Below, in pieces: positions 6,960 to 13,673 of a stretch of 13,673 bases of DNA; position 1 is the stretch's first letter; each line of letters opens with the position of its first letter. The notes beneath the pieces were generated by a model. It was given only the letters and a program-made list of their open reading frames with translations, was not told the origin of the DNA and searched no databases. The DNA comes from Alphaproteobacteria bacterium (GTDB lineage: Bacteria > Pseudomonadota > Alphaproteobacteria > Caulobacterales > Parvularculaceae), in contig JAUIEG010000016.1 of NCBI GenBank assembly GCA_030428745.1, positions 1 through 13,673 on the forward strand, given 5' to 3'. The translations under genes were made by a program, and so were the position numbers.

Positions 6960-7397
6960 ATGCGGAAACTCGAAAAAAAGCCGGTCACCATCGGACGGTT
7001 GGCCAAAGCATCCGACGTCAAAGTCACGACAATCCGCTATTATGAAAGCATTGGCCTCATCGATCCGCCCGACCGGTCAGAAGGCGGCCAACGCATCTAC
7101 GACCAGAAAGCCGTCGAGCGCATGCGTTTCATCCGCCATGCCCGCGATCTCGGCTTTCCGCTGGAGGCGATCCGCGAGCTGATAGCCCTTTCCAGAAATG
7201 AAGACCGTTCCTGTGCGGAAGTCGATGAAATCGCGCGCCGCCATGCCGAAGACATCAAACAACGTATCAAGAGATTGAAATCGCTCGAACGCGAGCTCAA
7301 TCGCATGATCATGGAATGCAGCGTCGATCGGATTTCAGATTGCCGCGTAATTGAAATCCTATCCAATCATGAGCTTTGCGCCACCGGACATCAATAA
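6960..7397 (+). CDS. MerR-family metal-responsive transcriptional regulator
   Basis: 145 residues from the ATG at 6960. The N-terminal winged helix-turn-helix is clear: TIGRLAKASDVKVTTIRYYESIGLI, then PPDRSEGGQRIYD and the RMRFIRHARDLGFPLEAIRELI segment. A long dimerisation helix follows (about residues 86-118). Metal-site candidates are C85 at the start of that helix, equivalent to C79 of ZntR and C82 of MerR, and C120 and C128 in the C-terminal loop (MECSVDRISDCRVIEIL), with C140 and H143 near the end. This resembles divalent-metal sensors (ZntR/CadR/ZccR type) rather than CueR, whose tight two-Cys Cu(I) loop is not seen. It is divergent from the CDF-czc operon and shares the dyad operator, so it most likely activates that operon and controls itself. 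The exact metal cannot be read from the sequence. Confidence 0.92.
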   Translation: MRKLEKKPVTIGRLAKASDVKVTTIRYYESIGLIDPPDRSEGGQRIYDQKAVERMRFIRHARDLGFPLEAIRELIALSRNEDRSCAEVDEIARRHAEDIKQRIKRLKSLERELNRMIMECSVDRISDCRVIEILSNHELCATGHQ

Positions 7398-7448
7398 TCA
7401 TAACTCTGGCACAAAGGCCTCACTAATCGTCCAGCCTGAGGAAGGTAT

Positions 7449-7478
7449 AAAAAAGATTGGCAGCAGCTCCAAAATCTT
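7449..7478 (-). terminator. Possible Rho-independent terminator after the cus block
   Basis: On the minus strand AAGATTTTGG, loop AGCTGCTG, CCAATCTTTTTT: an imperfect stem (TTGG/CCAA plus AAGA/TCTT with a 2-base bulge) that runs into six T residues. It lies about 30 bases after the stop of the 41-residue membrane protein, in the convergent gap with merR. The stem is weak. On the plus strand it could also serve merR, but the T run there is poor. Confidence 0.4.
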
Positions 7479-7506
7479 TCACACAACGTACATCAAGCGC
7501 TGTCTT

Positions 7507-7632
7507 TTATTTTCTGTGAAAGAAAAGATATTTCACAAACGCCGCAATGCCCAAAAGAAGAAACAGGACGATTAACAACATTATCACTGCGCCGCCTGCA
7601 CCCATCATCATTCCGCCTTCCATCATCTTCAT
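7507..7632 (-). CDS. Met-rich 41-residue single-span membrane protein
   Basis: A small open frame, ATG at 7632 to TAA at 7507. The N-terminus is Met-rich (MKMMEGGMMMGAGG). It is followed by one strongly hydrophobic span (VIMLLIVLFLLLGIAAFV) and a basic tail (KYLFFHRK), so the N-terminus is probably outside and the C-terminus in the cytoplasm by the positive-inside rule. AAAGAGA lies just upstream; the spacing suits the third codon (also Met, at 7626) better, so translation may begin there. It is 92 bases after the CusF-domain gene on the same strand and is the last gene before a terminator-like hairpin. I do not recognise a named family. Small Met-rich membrane proteins occur in copper loci, so an accessory role in the Cus system is inferred. 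The coding character (membrane span, charge placement) supports a real gene, but its size leaves doubt. Confidence 0.6.
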   Translation of the reverse strand: MKMMEGGMMMGAGGAVIMLLIVLFLLLGIAAFVKYLFFHRK

Positions 7633-7724
7633 TCTCTTTACCGATGATAACGAGTATGCTGACCACGGCTGAGCGAAAGCCGCCCGGACTCTAAAAGTCT
7701 TCTAGTTTTGCTTCCCGCCGGTCG

Positions 7725-8219
7725 TCAATTCTGGTCCTTCTCGGAGCCCTGTTGCATGCCGTCCATCATACCATCACCCATCTTCATTCCTTCGCACATC
7801 ATGCCGCCGCCCATCATCGATTTCATCGCTGCTTTGAATTCTTCCGGATCACCGCCGATAGGCATCATCATCGACACGTCGTAGGCGCCGTCGTCATTCT
7901 TCGTCAGCATGAAATGCACGTTGTCGCCTTTCTGGAACTTCTGAAGCGCGACCATGTCGCTGACTGCGAAGTCCATCGTCATCTTGCCCCATCCGATTTT
8001 TTTGATGGGATCGTGCGAGAGATTGACCGTCCTCGCATCCAGATCGACGGAGTTGACGACGCCGAAGCCGGGCGCCATGTCATTGCAGCAGGACATGCCG
8101 TCCATCTGTATGCGTTTCATTTCGCCCATTTTCATGTCTCCGCTCTGGCTGAGCGCCGGAACGGAAATGAGCGCGATGGCGACGCCAGCGGCGATCGTGG
8201 AGAGTTTCATAGATTTCAT
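7725..8219 (-). CDS. cusF: Exported CusF-domain copper/silver-binding protein with Met-rich tails
   Basis: 164 residues. The signal peptide covers about residues 1-25 (KLSTIAAGVAIALISVPALS). The central CusF-type OB-fold domain (about 51-121) keeps the whole Cu(I)/Ag(I) site: H69 in LSHDPI, W77, M80 and M82 in IGWGKMTMDF, with the same spacing as H36/W44/M47/M49 of E. coli CusF. It also has a Met-rich N-terminal linker with a Cys pair (MKMGEMKRIQMDGMSCCNDM) and a Met-rich C-terminal tail (MKSMMGGGMMCEGMKMGDGM), so it is longer than classical CusF (about 110 residues). Likely role: periplasmic metallochaperone feeding CusB/CusA, perhaps with extra storage capacity. The start at 8219 has AAGGAA 6 bases upstream; an ATG at 8210 is an alternative. 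It follows cusA by 175 bases on the same strand. Confidence 0.9.
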   Translation of the reverse strand: MKSMKLSTIAAGVAIALISVPALSQSGDMKMGEMKRIQMDGMSCCNDMAPGFGVVNSVDLDARTVNLSHDPIKKIGWGKMTMDFAVSDMVALQKFQKGDNVHFMLTKNDDGAYDVSMMMPIGGDPEEFKAAMKSMMGGGMMCEGMKMGDGMMDGMQQGSEKDQN

Positions 8220-8259
8220 TGCAGTTTCCTTTCGATGTTATGCGCACTGAGAGACGGCT

Positions 8260-8285
8260 GACCTCGTCGCGCATGAAACGAGGCC
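8260..8285 (-). repeat. Hairpin between cusA and the cusF-type gene
   Basis: On the minus strand GGCCTCGT, 10-base loop, ACGAGGTC: an 8-bp stem with one G-T pair. No T run follows, so it is not a simple terminator. It sits in the 175-base gap that separates cusA from the CusF-domain gene and could affect relative mRNA levels or processing. No convincing promoter was seen in this gap. Confidence 0.4.
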
Positions 8286-8394
8286 GCCCACAAGAGTCGG
8301 CTGGAGCAATTCGTTCGTTTCCTCAATTTACATGCTCCCTATACGTATTTCTGACTGCAGCGAGCAAATGCCCGTGACGCCGCTTACTCCGATC

Positions 8395-11300
8395 CTATTC
8401 TGCCGGCGCCAGATTTGGATCGACGGGGTCATATTGTTCAACATGCTGAAGCGCCCGGCGGTTCCACAGGAAGTAGACCGCCGGAATCACGACAAGCGCG
8501 AGCACGGTCGCACTGACGATGCCGCCGATCATTGGCGCGGCGATGCGGCGCATGACCTCGCCGCCGGCGCCATGGCCGTACATGATCGGCAATAGCCCTG
8601 CGAAGATAACCGCAAAAGTCATCATGATCGGGCGCAGCCGGCGCAGCGCGCCTTTGGCGATGGCGTCGGCGAAATGCGGTTCGTCGAGAGGCGAGCCCTC
8701 CTCTCTCGCTGTTGCATTCGCCGCGGCGATTTCCTGTTTCAGATACATGATCATCAGGACGCCGATTTCGACGGCGACGCCAGCAAGCGCTATGAACCCG
8801 ACCGCGGCGGCAACAGACAAATTAAAGCCGAGGAGGAACATCAGCCATAACCCGCCGACAAGCGCGAAGGGCAAGGTGCCGAGGATAATCAAGACATCGG
8901 ACACGCGCCTGAAATTCAGGAACAGGAGCAACATGATGATCAGCAACATGCCGGGTCCGACATAGGCGAACCGCTCCTTGGCGCGTTGCATGTATTCATA
9001 CTGTCCCGACCAGGCGATCGAATAACCCGCCGGCAAATCGACATTTTCAGCAACCACACGCCGCGCTTCGTCGACATAAGAGCCTATGTCGCGACCGGCG
9101 ATGTCCACATAAATCCAGCCATTGAGCCGCGCATTCTCGCTGCGGATGATCGCCGGACCTTCATTGATGCGGATGTCAGCGATCCGGCCGAGCGGAATCT
9201 CGGCGCCCGATGCCGTAACGATCGGCAATTCGCGAAGACGCGCTGGAGAATCGCGCACTTCGCGCGGATAGCGCAGATTGATCGGGTAGCGCTCAAGTCC
9301 TTCAACGCTTTGGCTGATCGTCATGCCGCCAATCGCCGTCTTCACGATGTCATGGACGTCGGCGATATTGAGGCCAAAACGCGCCGCGGCTTCGCGATTG
9401 ATATCGACATCAATAAACCGCCCGCCGGTCACGCGCTCCGCATAGACGGAAGCCGTGCCGTCAACGTCTTGCAAGACGTTCTCTATGTCGCGGCCGACTT
9501 CGGCGATGACGTTGAGATCGGGCCCGGCGACCTTGACCCCAACCGGGGTCTTGATGCCTGTCGCCAGCATGTCGAGCCGGTTCTTGATCGGCATGATCCA
9601 GACATTGGTGAGGCTCGGCACATCGACGAGCGCATTGAGTTCGGCTTTCAAGGATTCCATCGTGACGCCGGGACGCCATTCATCGCGCGGCTTCAACTGG
9701 ATTGTTGTTTCGATCATCGGAAGCGGCGCCGGGTCCGTCGCGGTCTCTGCGCGGCCCGCCTTGCCGTAGACCGTCTCGACTTCGGGAATGGTCATGATCA
9801 GCTTGTTCGTCTGCTGAACGACCTGTGCGACCTTGCCGGCGGAGATCCCCGGATATGCGCTCGGCATGTAGAGAAGATCGCCCTCGTCGAGATCGGGCAT
9901 GAACTCGCCGCCGATGAGACTCGCGGGGATCGCCATGCTCGCCATCAATATTCCTGCCGCAGCAAGCGTGATCCATGGCCGGCGCAAGGCCAGGCCAATG
10001 ACCGGCTTGTACCCACGCATAAAAAGCCGATTAATCGGGTTTGCATGTTCCGGCGCGATGCGCCCGCGCACGAGCAATCCGATCAGTACCGGAACCAGCG
10101 TCACCGACAGGATGGTCGCAGCCGCCATAGCGTAGGTCTTGGTAAAAGCGAGCGGCGAGAACAGCCGCCCTTCCTGCGCCTGCAGCGCGAAGATCGGCGT
10201 GAAGCTGAGCGTGATAATCAGCAGTGAGAAAAACAGCGGCGGTCCGACTTCGACGCAGGCGTCGGCGATCAACCGCCAGCGTCCGGAACCTTGAACCTCA
10301 CTATTTTCTTCAAGTTTTTTATGCACGTTCTCGATCATCACGATGGTGGCGTCGACCATGGCGCCGATGGCGATGGCGATGCCGCCGAGCGACATGATGT
10401 TGGCGGTGATGCCTTGCGCGTTCATGACAATAAACGCTGCAAGAACGCCCAGCGGCAAACTGATGACAACGACAAGCGCGGATCGCAGATGAAAAAGAAA
10501 CAGCGCGCAGACCAGCGCGACGATAATGAACTCTTCCAGCAGTTTTCCTTGTAGAGTCTCAACCGCGCGTTCGATGAGCTTGGAGCGGTCATAGGTCGTG
10601 ACGAGTTCGACTCCTTCCGGCAGACCCGCCTTTAGGGTTTCGAGTTTCTTTTTGACGCGTTTGATTGTCGCCTCGGCGTTGCCGCCGGCGCGCATGATAA
10701 TAACGCCGCCAACGGCTTCACCCTCGCCGTTGAGTTCGCCGACGCCGCGGCGAAGCTCCGGGCCGAGCCTGATGTCCGCCACGTCGCGCAACAGGATCGG
10801 CGTTCCCGCATCGCTGACGCGCAAGGGAATCTGCTCCAGGTCTTCGATGGACTCCACATAGCCGCCGGCGCGGACGATATATTCCGCCTCCGCCATTTCA
10901 ACGACGCGCCCGCCCGATTCCATATTGCCGCGCTCTATGGCGCGCCGGACATCAACAAGCGGAATGCCGAAGGACCGCAATCGGTTCGGATCGACGACAA
11001 TTTGATACTGCTTGACCATGCCGCCAATCGCGGCAACTTCCGAAACGCCTTCGACAGTCTGAAGCTCGTATTTCAGAAACCAGTCCTGGAGCGAGCGGAG
11101 ATCGGCGAGATTATGGCGGCCGGTCTTGTCAATCAGCGCATATTGATAGACCCAACCGACGCCGGTAGCGTCGGGACCGAGCGCGGGTTTCGCCGCTTCA
11201 GGGAGTTGCGGCGCAACCTGACTTAAATATTCGAGCACGCGCGAGCGCGCCCAGTAAAGATCGGTCCCGTCTTCGAAAATGATGTAGACGTAGGAATCGT

Positions 11301-11565
11301 TGAAGAAGGAATAGCCGCGCACGGTTTTTGCGCCGGGCACAGCGAGCATCGCCGTCGCCAGCGGATAGGTGACCTGATCCTCGACCACCTGCGGCGCCTG
11401 TCCCGGGTAGCTGGTTTTGATGATCACCTGTACATCGGAAAGGTCAGGGATGGCGTCGAGCGGTGTCGACCGAAGCGAGACGACGCCCGCGACGGCGAGA
11501 AAAATCGCGCCGACAATAATGAGAAAGCGGTTTTCGATCGAACCGCGGATAATTTGGGAGATCAT
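8395..11565 (-). CDS. cusA: CusA-type Cu(I)/Ag(I) efflux RND pump
   Basis: 1056 residues, full length for the family; inner-membrane pump of the CusCBA complex. The TM4 motif AIAIGAMVDATIVMIEN is of the copper/silver (HME4) type, with the proton-pathway acid D405 and E412. The periplasmic Met and charged residues described for E. coli CusA are all present: R83, M567, M617, M666 (E. coli M573, M623, M672), E561, D611, E619, R663 and K672. E933 in GVAVEIGVLMIMYL matches E939. The residue matching K984 (in RPKxMT) is Ile here: RPIMMT, I980. The start at 11565 overlaps the cusB stop as ATGA, with GGAG 8 bases upstream. The C-terminus after the last span is short and acidic (VEQYDPVDPNLAPAE). Substrate assignment is strong from the motif set and from the neighbouring CusF modules. 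Confidence 0.96.
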   Translation of the reverse strand: MISQIIRGSIENRFLIIVGAIFLAVAGVVSLRSTPLDAIPDLSDVQVIIKTSYPGQAPQVVEDQVTYPLATAMLAVPGAKTVRGYSFFNDSYVYIIFEDGTDLYWARSRVLEYLSQVAPQLPEAAKPALGPDATGVGWVYQYALIDKTGRHNLADLRSLQDWFLKYELQTVEGVSEVAAIGGMVKQYQIVVDPNRLRSFGIPLVDVRRAIERGNMESGGRVVEMAEAEYIVRAGGYVESIEDLEQIPLRVSDAGTPILLRDVADIRLGPELRRGVGELNGEGEAVGGVIIMRAGGNAEATIKRVKKKLETLKAGLPEGVELVTTYDRSKLIERAVETLQGKLLEEFIIVALVCALFLFHLRSALVVVISLPLGVLAAFIVMNAQGITANIMSLGGIAIAIGAMVDATIVMIENVHKKLEENSEVQGSGRWRLIADACVEVGPPLFFSLLIITLSFTPIFALQAQEGRLFSPLAFTKTYAMAAATILSVTLVPVLIGLLVRGRIAPEHANPINRLFMRGYKPVIGLALRRPWITLAAAGILMASMAIPASLIGGEFMPDLDEGDLLYMPSAYPGISAGKVAQVVQQTNKLIMTIPEVETVYGKAGRAETATDPAPLPMIETTIQLKPRDEWRPGVTMESLKAELNALVDVPSLTNVWIMPIKNRLDMLATGIKTPVGVKVAGPDLNVIAEVGRDIENVLQDVDGTASVYAERVTGGRFIDVDINREAAARFGLNIADVHDIVKTAIGGMTISQSVEGLERYPINLRYPREVRDSPARLRELPIVTASGAEIPLGRIADIRINEGPAIIRSENARLNGWIYVDIAGRDIGSYVDEARRVVAENVDLPAGYSIAWSGQYEYMQRAKERFAYVGPGMLLIIMLLLFLNFRRVSDVLIILGTLPFALVGGLWLMFLLGFNLSVAAAVGFIALAGVAVEIGVLMIMYLKQEIAAANATAREEGSPLDEPHFADAIAKGALRRLRPIMMTFAVIFAGLLPIMYGHGAGGEVMRRIAAPMIGGIVSATVLALVVIPAVYFLWNRRALQHVEQYDPVDPNLAPAE

Positions 11566-13106
11566 TGCTCATCTCCCGCTTCACCGTCTTCCGGCATCGA
11601 TTCAATCATATCGAGTTCATAACCGGTCTCCGTCTCCCTAAACGCGAAGCGCACAGGCTCGCCGGCTTTGACGCTCATCAAGTCGATTTCAGACGGCGCC
11701 TTGAACGCCATCACCATCGCTGGCCAGCCGATTTCGGGGACGGGTTTATGATCGATAGTGACGCTTTTTGCGTCCATATCGACGGAGACGACGCGGCCTT
11801 CAGCCCCGACAGCATCAATCGTTTTCATGTCATTCGCCGTCATATTGTTTTCCGACATAGACATGCCGTCCATATCCATCTTTGCGTCTTCGTCTTTTTC
11901 GGGCGAAGCCATGCGCAGTAATCCGGACGTAAGGCTCGCTTCGGAATCGATCAAGAACTGGCTCTCGACGACAACGCGCTCGCCGTCCGCGAGGCCGGCA
12001 AGCACTTCAACCTTGCCGCCGCTTTCCATGCCTGCCCTCACTTCCGCCGGGCGAAATTTGCCCTCGCCCAAGGCGAGGATGACGCGATCGCCCTTGCTTG
12101 ACCGGATCACCGCCGACTGCGGAATGGTCAGCACGTTTTGCTTCGGCTCGGCGCCGATCATCACATTGGCGAACATGTTCGGCCGCAAACGGTGGCCGGG
12201 ATTGGGAAACCGCAAACGAACCTGCACGGTCCGCGTCATCATCTCCGCGGTCGGATAGACATAGTCGACCTCCCCCTCCCAGGTTTCGCCCGGAAAAGCC
12301 GGCAGGGTCATCCGCGCGCGATCGCCGGCCGACACCCAGGCTGCCTCCGTGTCGAACACGTCAGCGATGATCCAGACGTTGGAAAGATCGGCGAGCCGCA
12401 TCGCCATATCGCTTGGCTTGAGATACATGCCGTCGCGGGCGTTCAGCATGGTGACGACGCCAGATTGCGGGGCCTTCAACGCAACGCGGCGCGTGGGTTT
12501 TTGCGTCCGCTTAAAATCGGCAATCTGATCGGCGCTCATGCCGAGCGCGGTAAGCCGTTCCGTCGCCGCTTCGATCAACGGCGCGCGGCCAATCTTCAGC
12601 GCCTGAATGAATTCCGATTGCGCAGCAACCAGCGCTGGCGCGTAGAGTTCGAACAGGACATCGCCAGCATCTACTTTCTCGCCGACGGCTTCAACATGGA
12701 GTTTTTCAATCCAGCCTTCGGCGCGAACGTGAATGTCAGATCGCGCTTCCTCATCAATCATGATCGAGCCGACCGTATTGATATCGCGCGCCATATCCTC
12801 GCGCACCACTTGCTGCGTCTTGACGCCGATATTCTGAACGACTGCCGGGTTTATTTTTAGGGACGGTTCGCCGCCGCCGTTTTCGGCGCCTTCATATACC
12901 GGAATAAGATCCATCCCCATCGGAGACTTGCCGGGTTCGTCACGCCGGTAGTTCGGGTCCATTGGCGCCACCCAATAGGCGATCTTCTTTTCGCCGCTGC
13001 CCGTCGTTTCGCCAGACGAGTTACCGCCGCCCTGCCGCAATAGGAGAAATGCGCCTGCTGCACCAATTGCGATCAATAAGATGAGGATCATTCGAAATTT
13101 TGTCAT
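11562..13106 (-). CDS. cusB: CusB-type periplasmic adaptor with a fused C-terminal CusF domain
   Basis: 514 residues; adaptor between CusA and CusC that also receives Cu(I)/Ag(I). I start it at 13106 (MTKFRMILIL), because this ATG overlaps the cusC stop (ATGA) and has AGGAG 7 bases upstream; the frame is open to 13142, but that piece lies inside cusC. Order of parts: membrane anchor (about 6-23); N-terminal metal segment with M49, M63 and M65 (APMDPNYRRDEPGKSPMGMD), matching the three-Met site of E. coli CusB; barrel-sandwich, helical and beta-barrel adaptor domains ending at VESQFLIDSEASL (about 379-392); a Met/Asp-rich linker (about 408-428); and a CusF domain (about 433-504) with H453, W461, M464 and M466 in the exact CusF spacing. 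SilB of Cupriavidus metallidurans is a known adaptor with such a fusion. Confidence 0.95.
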   Translation of the reverse strand: MTKFRMILILLIAIGAAGAFLLLRQGGGNSSGETTGSGEKKIAYWVAPMDPNYRRDEPGKSPMGMDLIPVYEGAENGGGEPSLKINPAVVQNIGVKTQQVVREDMARDINTVGSIMIDEEARSDIHVRAEGWIEKLHVEAVGEKVDAGDVLFELYAPALVAAQSEFIQALKIGRAPLIEAATERLTALGMSADQIADFKRTQKPTRRVALKAPQSGVVTMLNARDGMYLKPSDMAMRLADLSNVWIIADVFDTEAAWVSAGDRARMTLPAFPGETWEGEVDYVYPTAEMMTRTVQVRLRFPNPGHRLRPNMFANVMIGAEPKQNVLTIPQSAVIRSSKGDRVILALGEGKFRPAEVRAGMESGGKVEVLAGLADGERVVVESQFLIDSEASLTSGLLRMASPEKDEDAKMDMDGMSMSENNMTANDMKTIDAVGAEGRVVSVDMDAKSVTIDHKPVPEIGWPAMVMAFKAPSEIDLMSVKAGEPVRFAFRETETGYELDMIESMPEDGEAGDEQ

Positions 13107-13673
13107 TGGTCGTCTCCTGCGAGATAGGACAGCCGCGCCCACGCCTTGGCGCGGTCGATGCGCAATTCGAGACGTTTGAGTTCTGCATCGAGTTCAGCGA
13201 GCTGGCTGCGAATAAGTTCGGGAAAGTCGGCGAGGCCGCCGCCATAGGCGGAAACGGATGCGTCGGCAGTTTCCCCAGCGCGCTTGATGACGGCGTCGTC
13301 ATAAAGGCTGACGCGCCGCTCCAATTGCGTCCAATCCGCGTAGGCGCGGACAAGGTCGCGCCGTAAATCCAATAGCGTTGTCGCGCGATCAAACTCCGCC
13401 GCGGATTTGTCCTTTCGCGCGGCGGACAATGAACGGTCTTGTCGTTTGCTGGTAAACAGCGGGATCGTCAGACTTACGCCGACGCTGGCGAAGTCGGGCC
13501 GGTCGGCGCCCCTCGCGCCGTAACCGCCCTCGATCGCCCAGGCAGGCTTGTACGCCTGCTTCGCCAGTTCAATGTCGGTTTCTTCGACATCGATCATGGC
13601 GTCGCTCACGCGCACGACCGGATGACGCACGAGCCGCTGTTCTATCTCTTCAACAGATCTGAGTGATGAAAGC
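13103..13673 (-). CDS. cusC: CusC-type outer-membrane efflux channel (TolC family), 5' part outside the window
   Basis: The last 190 codons of an outer-membrane factor; the frame is open through the right edge, so the start, signal peptide and first OEP repeat are missing. The visible part begins within a helical segment (SSLRSVEEIEQRL, VEETDIELAKQAYKP), has the beta-strand pair typical of the second OEP repeat (AWAIEGGYGARG; FASVGVSLTIPLF), and then long charged helices to the end (LAELDAELKRLELRIDRAKAW). This matches the C-terminal half of TolC/CusC-type channels, whose full length is 410-460 residues. Its stop overlaps the cusB start by 4 bases, so it is the first visible gene of the cus operon. 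The promoter must lie further right. Confidence 0.9.
   Translation of the reverse strand, partial: LSSLRSVEEIEQRLVRHPVVRVSDAMIDVEETDIELAKQAYKPAWAIEGGYGARGADRPDFASVGVSLTIPLFTSKRQDRSLSAARKDKSAAEFDRATTLLDLRRDLVRAYADWTQLERRVSLYDDAVIKRAGETADASVSAYGGGLADFPELIRSQLAELDAELKRLELRIDRAKAWARLSYLAGDDQ

Noticed and set aside
7476..7522. Inverted repeat CTTTCACA / TGTGAAAG
   Set aside because: The arms are 8 bases with a 31-base loop, and one arm lies inside the small membrane protein gene. Chance occurrence is likely.
7351..7575. Plus-strand 74-codon frame over the end of merR and the following gap
   Set aside because: The product is Lys/Ser-rich with no domain. It overlaps merR and is opposite the 41-residue membrane protein and the hairpin.
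8080..8274. Minus-strand 64-codon frame across the start of the cusF-type gene
   Set aside because: It overlaps the well-supported CusF-domain gene in another frame, and its product is Arg-rich with no signal peptide or domain.
8340..8347. Short palindrome ATACGTAT in the cusA-cusF gap
   Set aside because: Eight bases are too short to stand alone as an operator, and no second copy was seen nearby.
8986..10227. Long plus-strand open frame (413 codons) opposite cusA
   Set aside because: The protein is low-complexity, rich in Arg, His and Asp, with no family resemblance. It is the mirror of a well-supported CusA reading frame in GC-rich DNA.
1..13673. Mobile-element origin (transposase, integrase, attachment sites, terminal repeats)
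   Set aside because: Metal islands are often mobile, but no such gene or paired repeat was seen in this window, so transfer cannot be supported here.

Overview
The window reads as a dense heavy-metal resistance island from a GC-rich proteobacterium, most likely an alphaproteobacterium. That guess rests on codon use and on the operon style, not on a marker gene. Almost everything is on the minus strand. There are two complete or nearly complete tripartite RND efflux operons back to back, plus one plus-strand regulator. No tRNA, rRNA, IS element, integrase or CRISPR array is visible.

Right block (13673 down to about 7449, minus strand): a Cu(I)/Ag(I) Cus-type operon. Its order is cusC (5' end cut by the window edge), cusB with a C-terminal CusF domain fused on, cusA (HME4-type pump with the complete E. 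coli CusA methionine/charged-residue path), then after 175 bases a free-standing CusF-domain protein with Met-rich tails, then an easily missed 41-residue Met-rich single-span membrane protein. cusC/cusB and cusB/cusA overlap by 4 bases (ATGA), so translation is probably coupled. A weak terminator-like hairpin follows the last gene.

Left block (6951 down to 1, minus strand): a Czc-type divalent-metal operon. It starts with a short cation diffusion facilitator (CDF), then a CzcN-like isoprenylcysteine-methyltransferase-family membrane protein, a small exported His/Cys-rich protein in the CzcI position, czcC, czcB and czcA (3' end cut by the left edge). The order after the CDF matches the czcN-I-C-B-A order of Cupriavidus metallidurans. 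A strong 12-bp hairpin lies between the CzcI-position gene and czcC.

Control: a MerR-family gene (6960-7397, plus strand) is divergent from the left block. The shared intergenic region holds a perfect CTACAG-N3-CTGTAG dyad inside a 19-bp spacer between TTGAAC and TAGATT, the usual architecture of a MerR-activated promoter. It would drive the CDF-czcNICBA operon. The promoter of the cus block must lie beyond the right edge.

Together the two blocks would export Cu(I)/Ag(I) from the periplasm (Cus, with two CusF-type metallochaperone modules) and divalent cations such as Zn/Cd/Co (CDF from cytoplasm to periplasm, Czc from periplasm to outside). The most unusual points are an Ile in place of the proton-relay Lys of CusA, a Gly at the CzcA D402 position of the other pump, two CusF modules in one operon, the 41-residue Met-rich membrane protein, and the hairpin before czcC.
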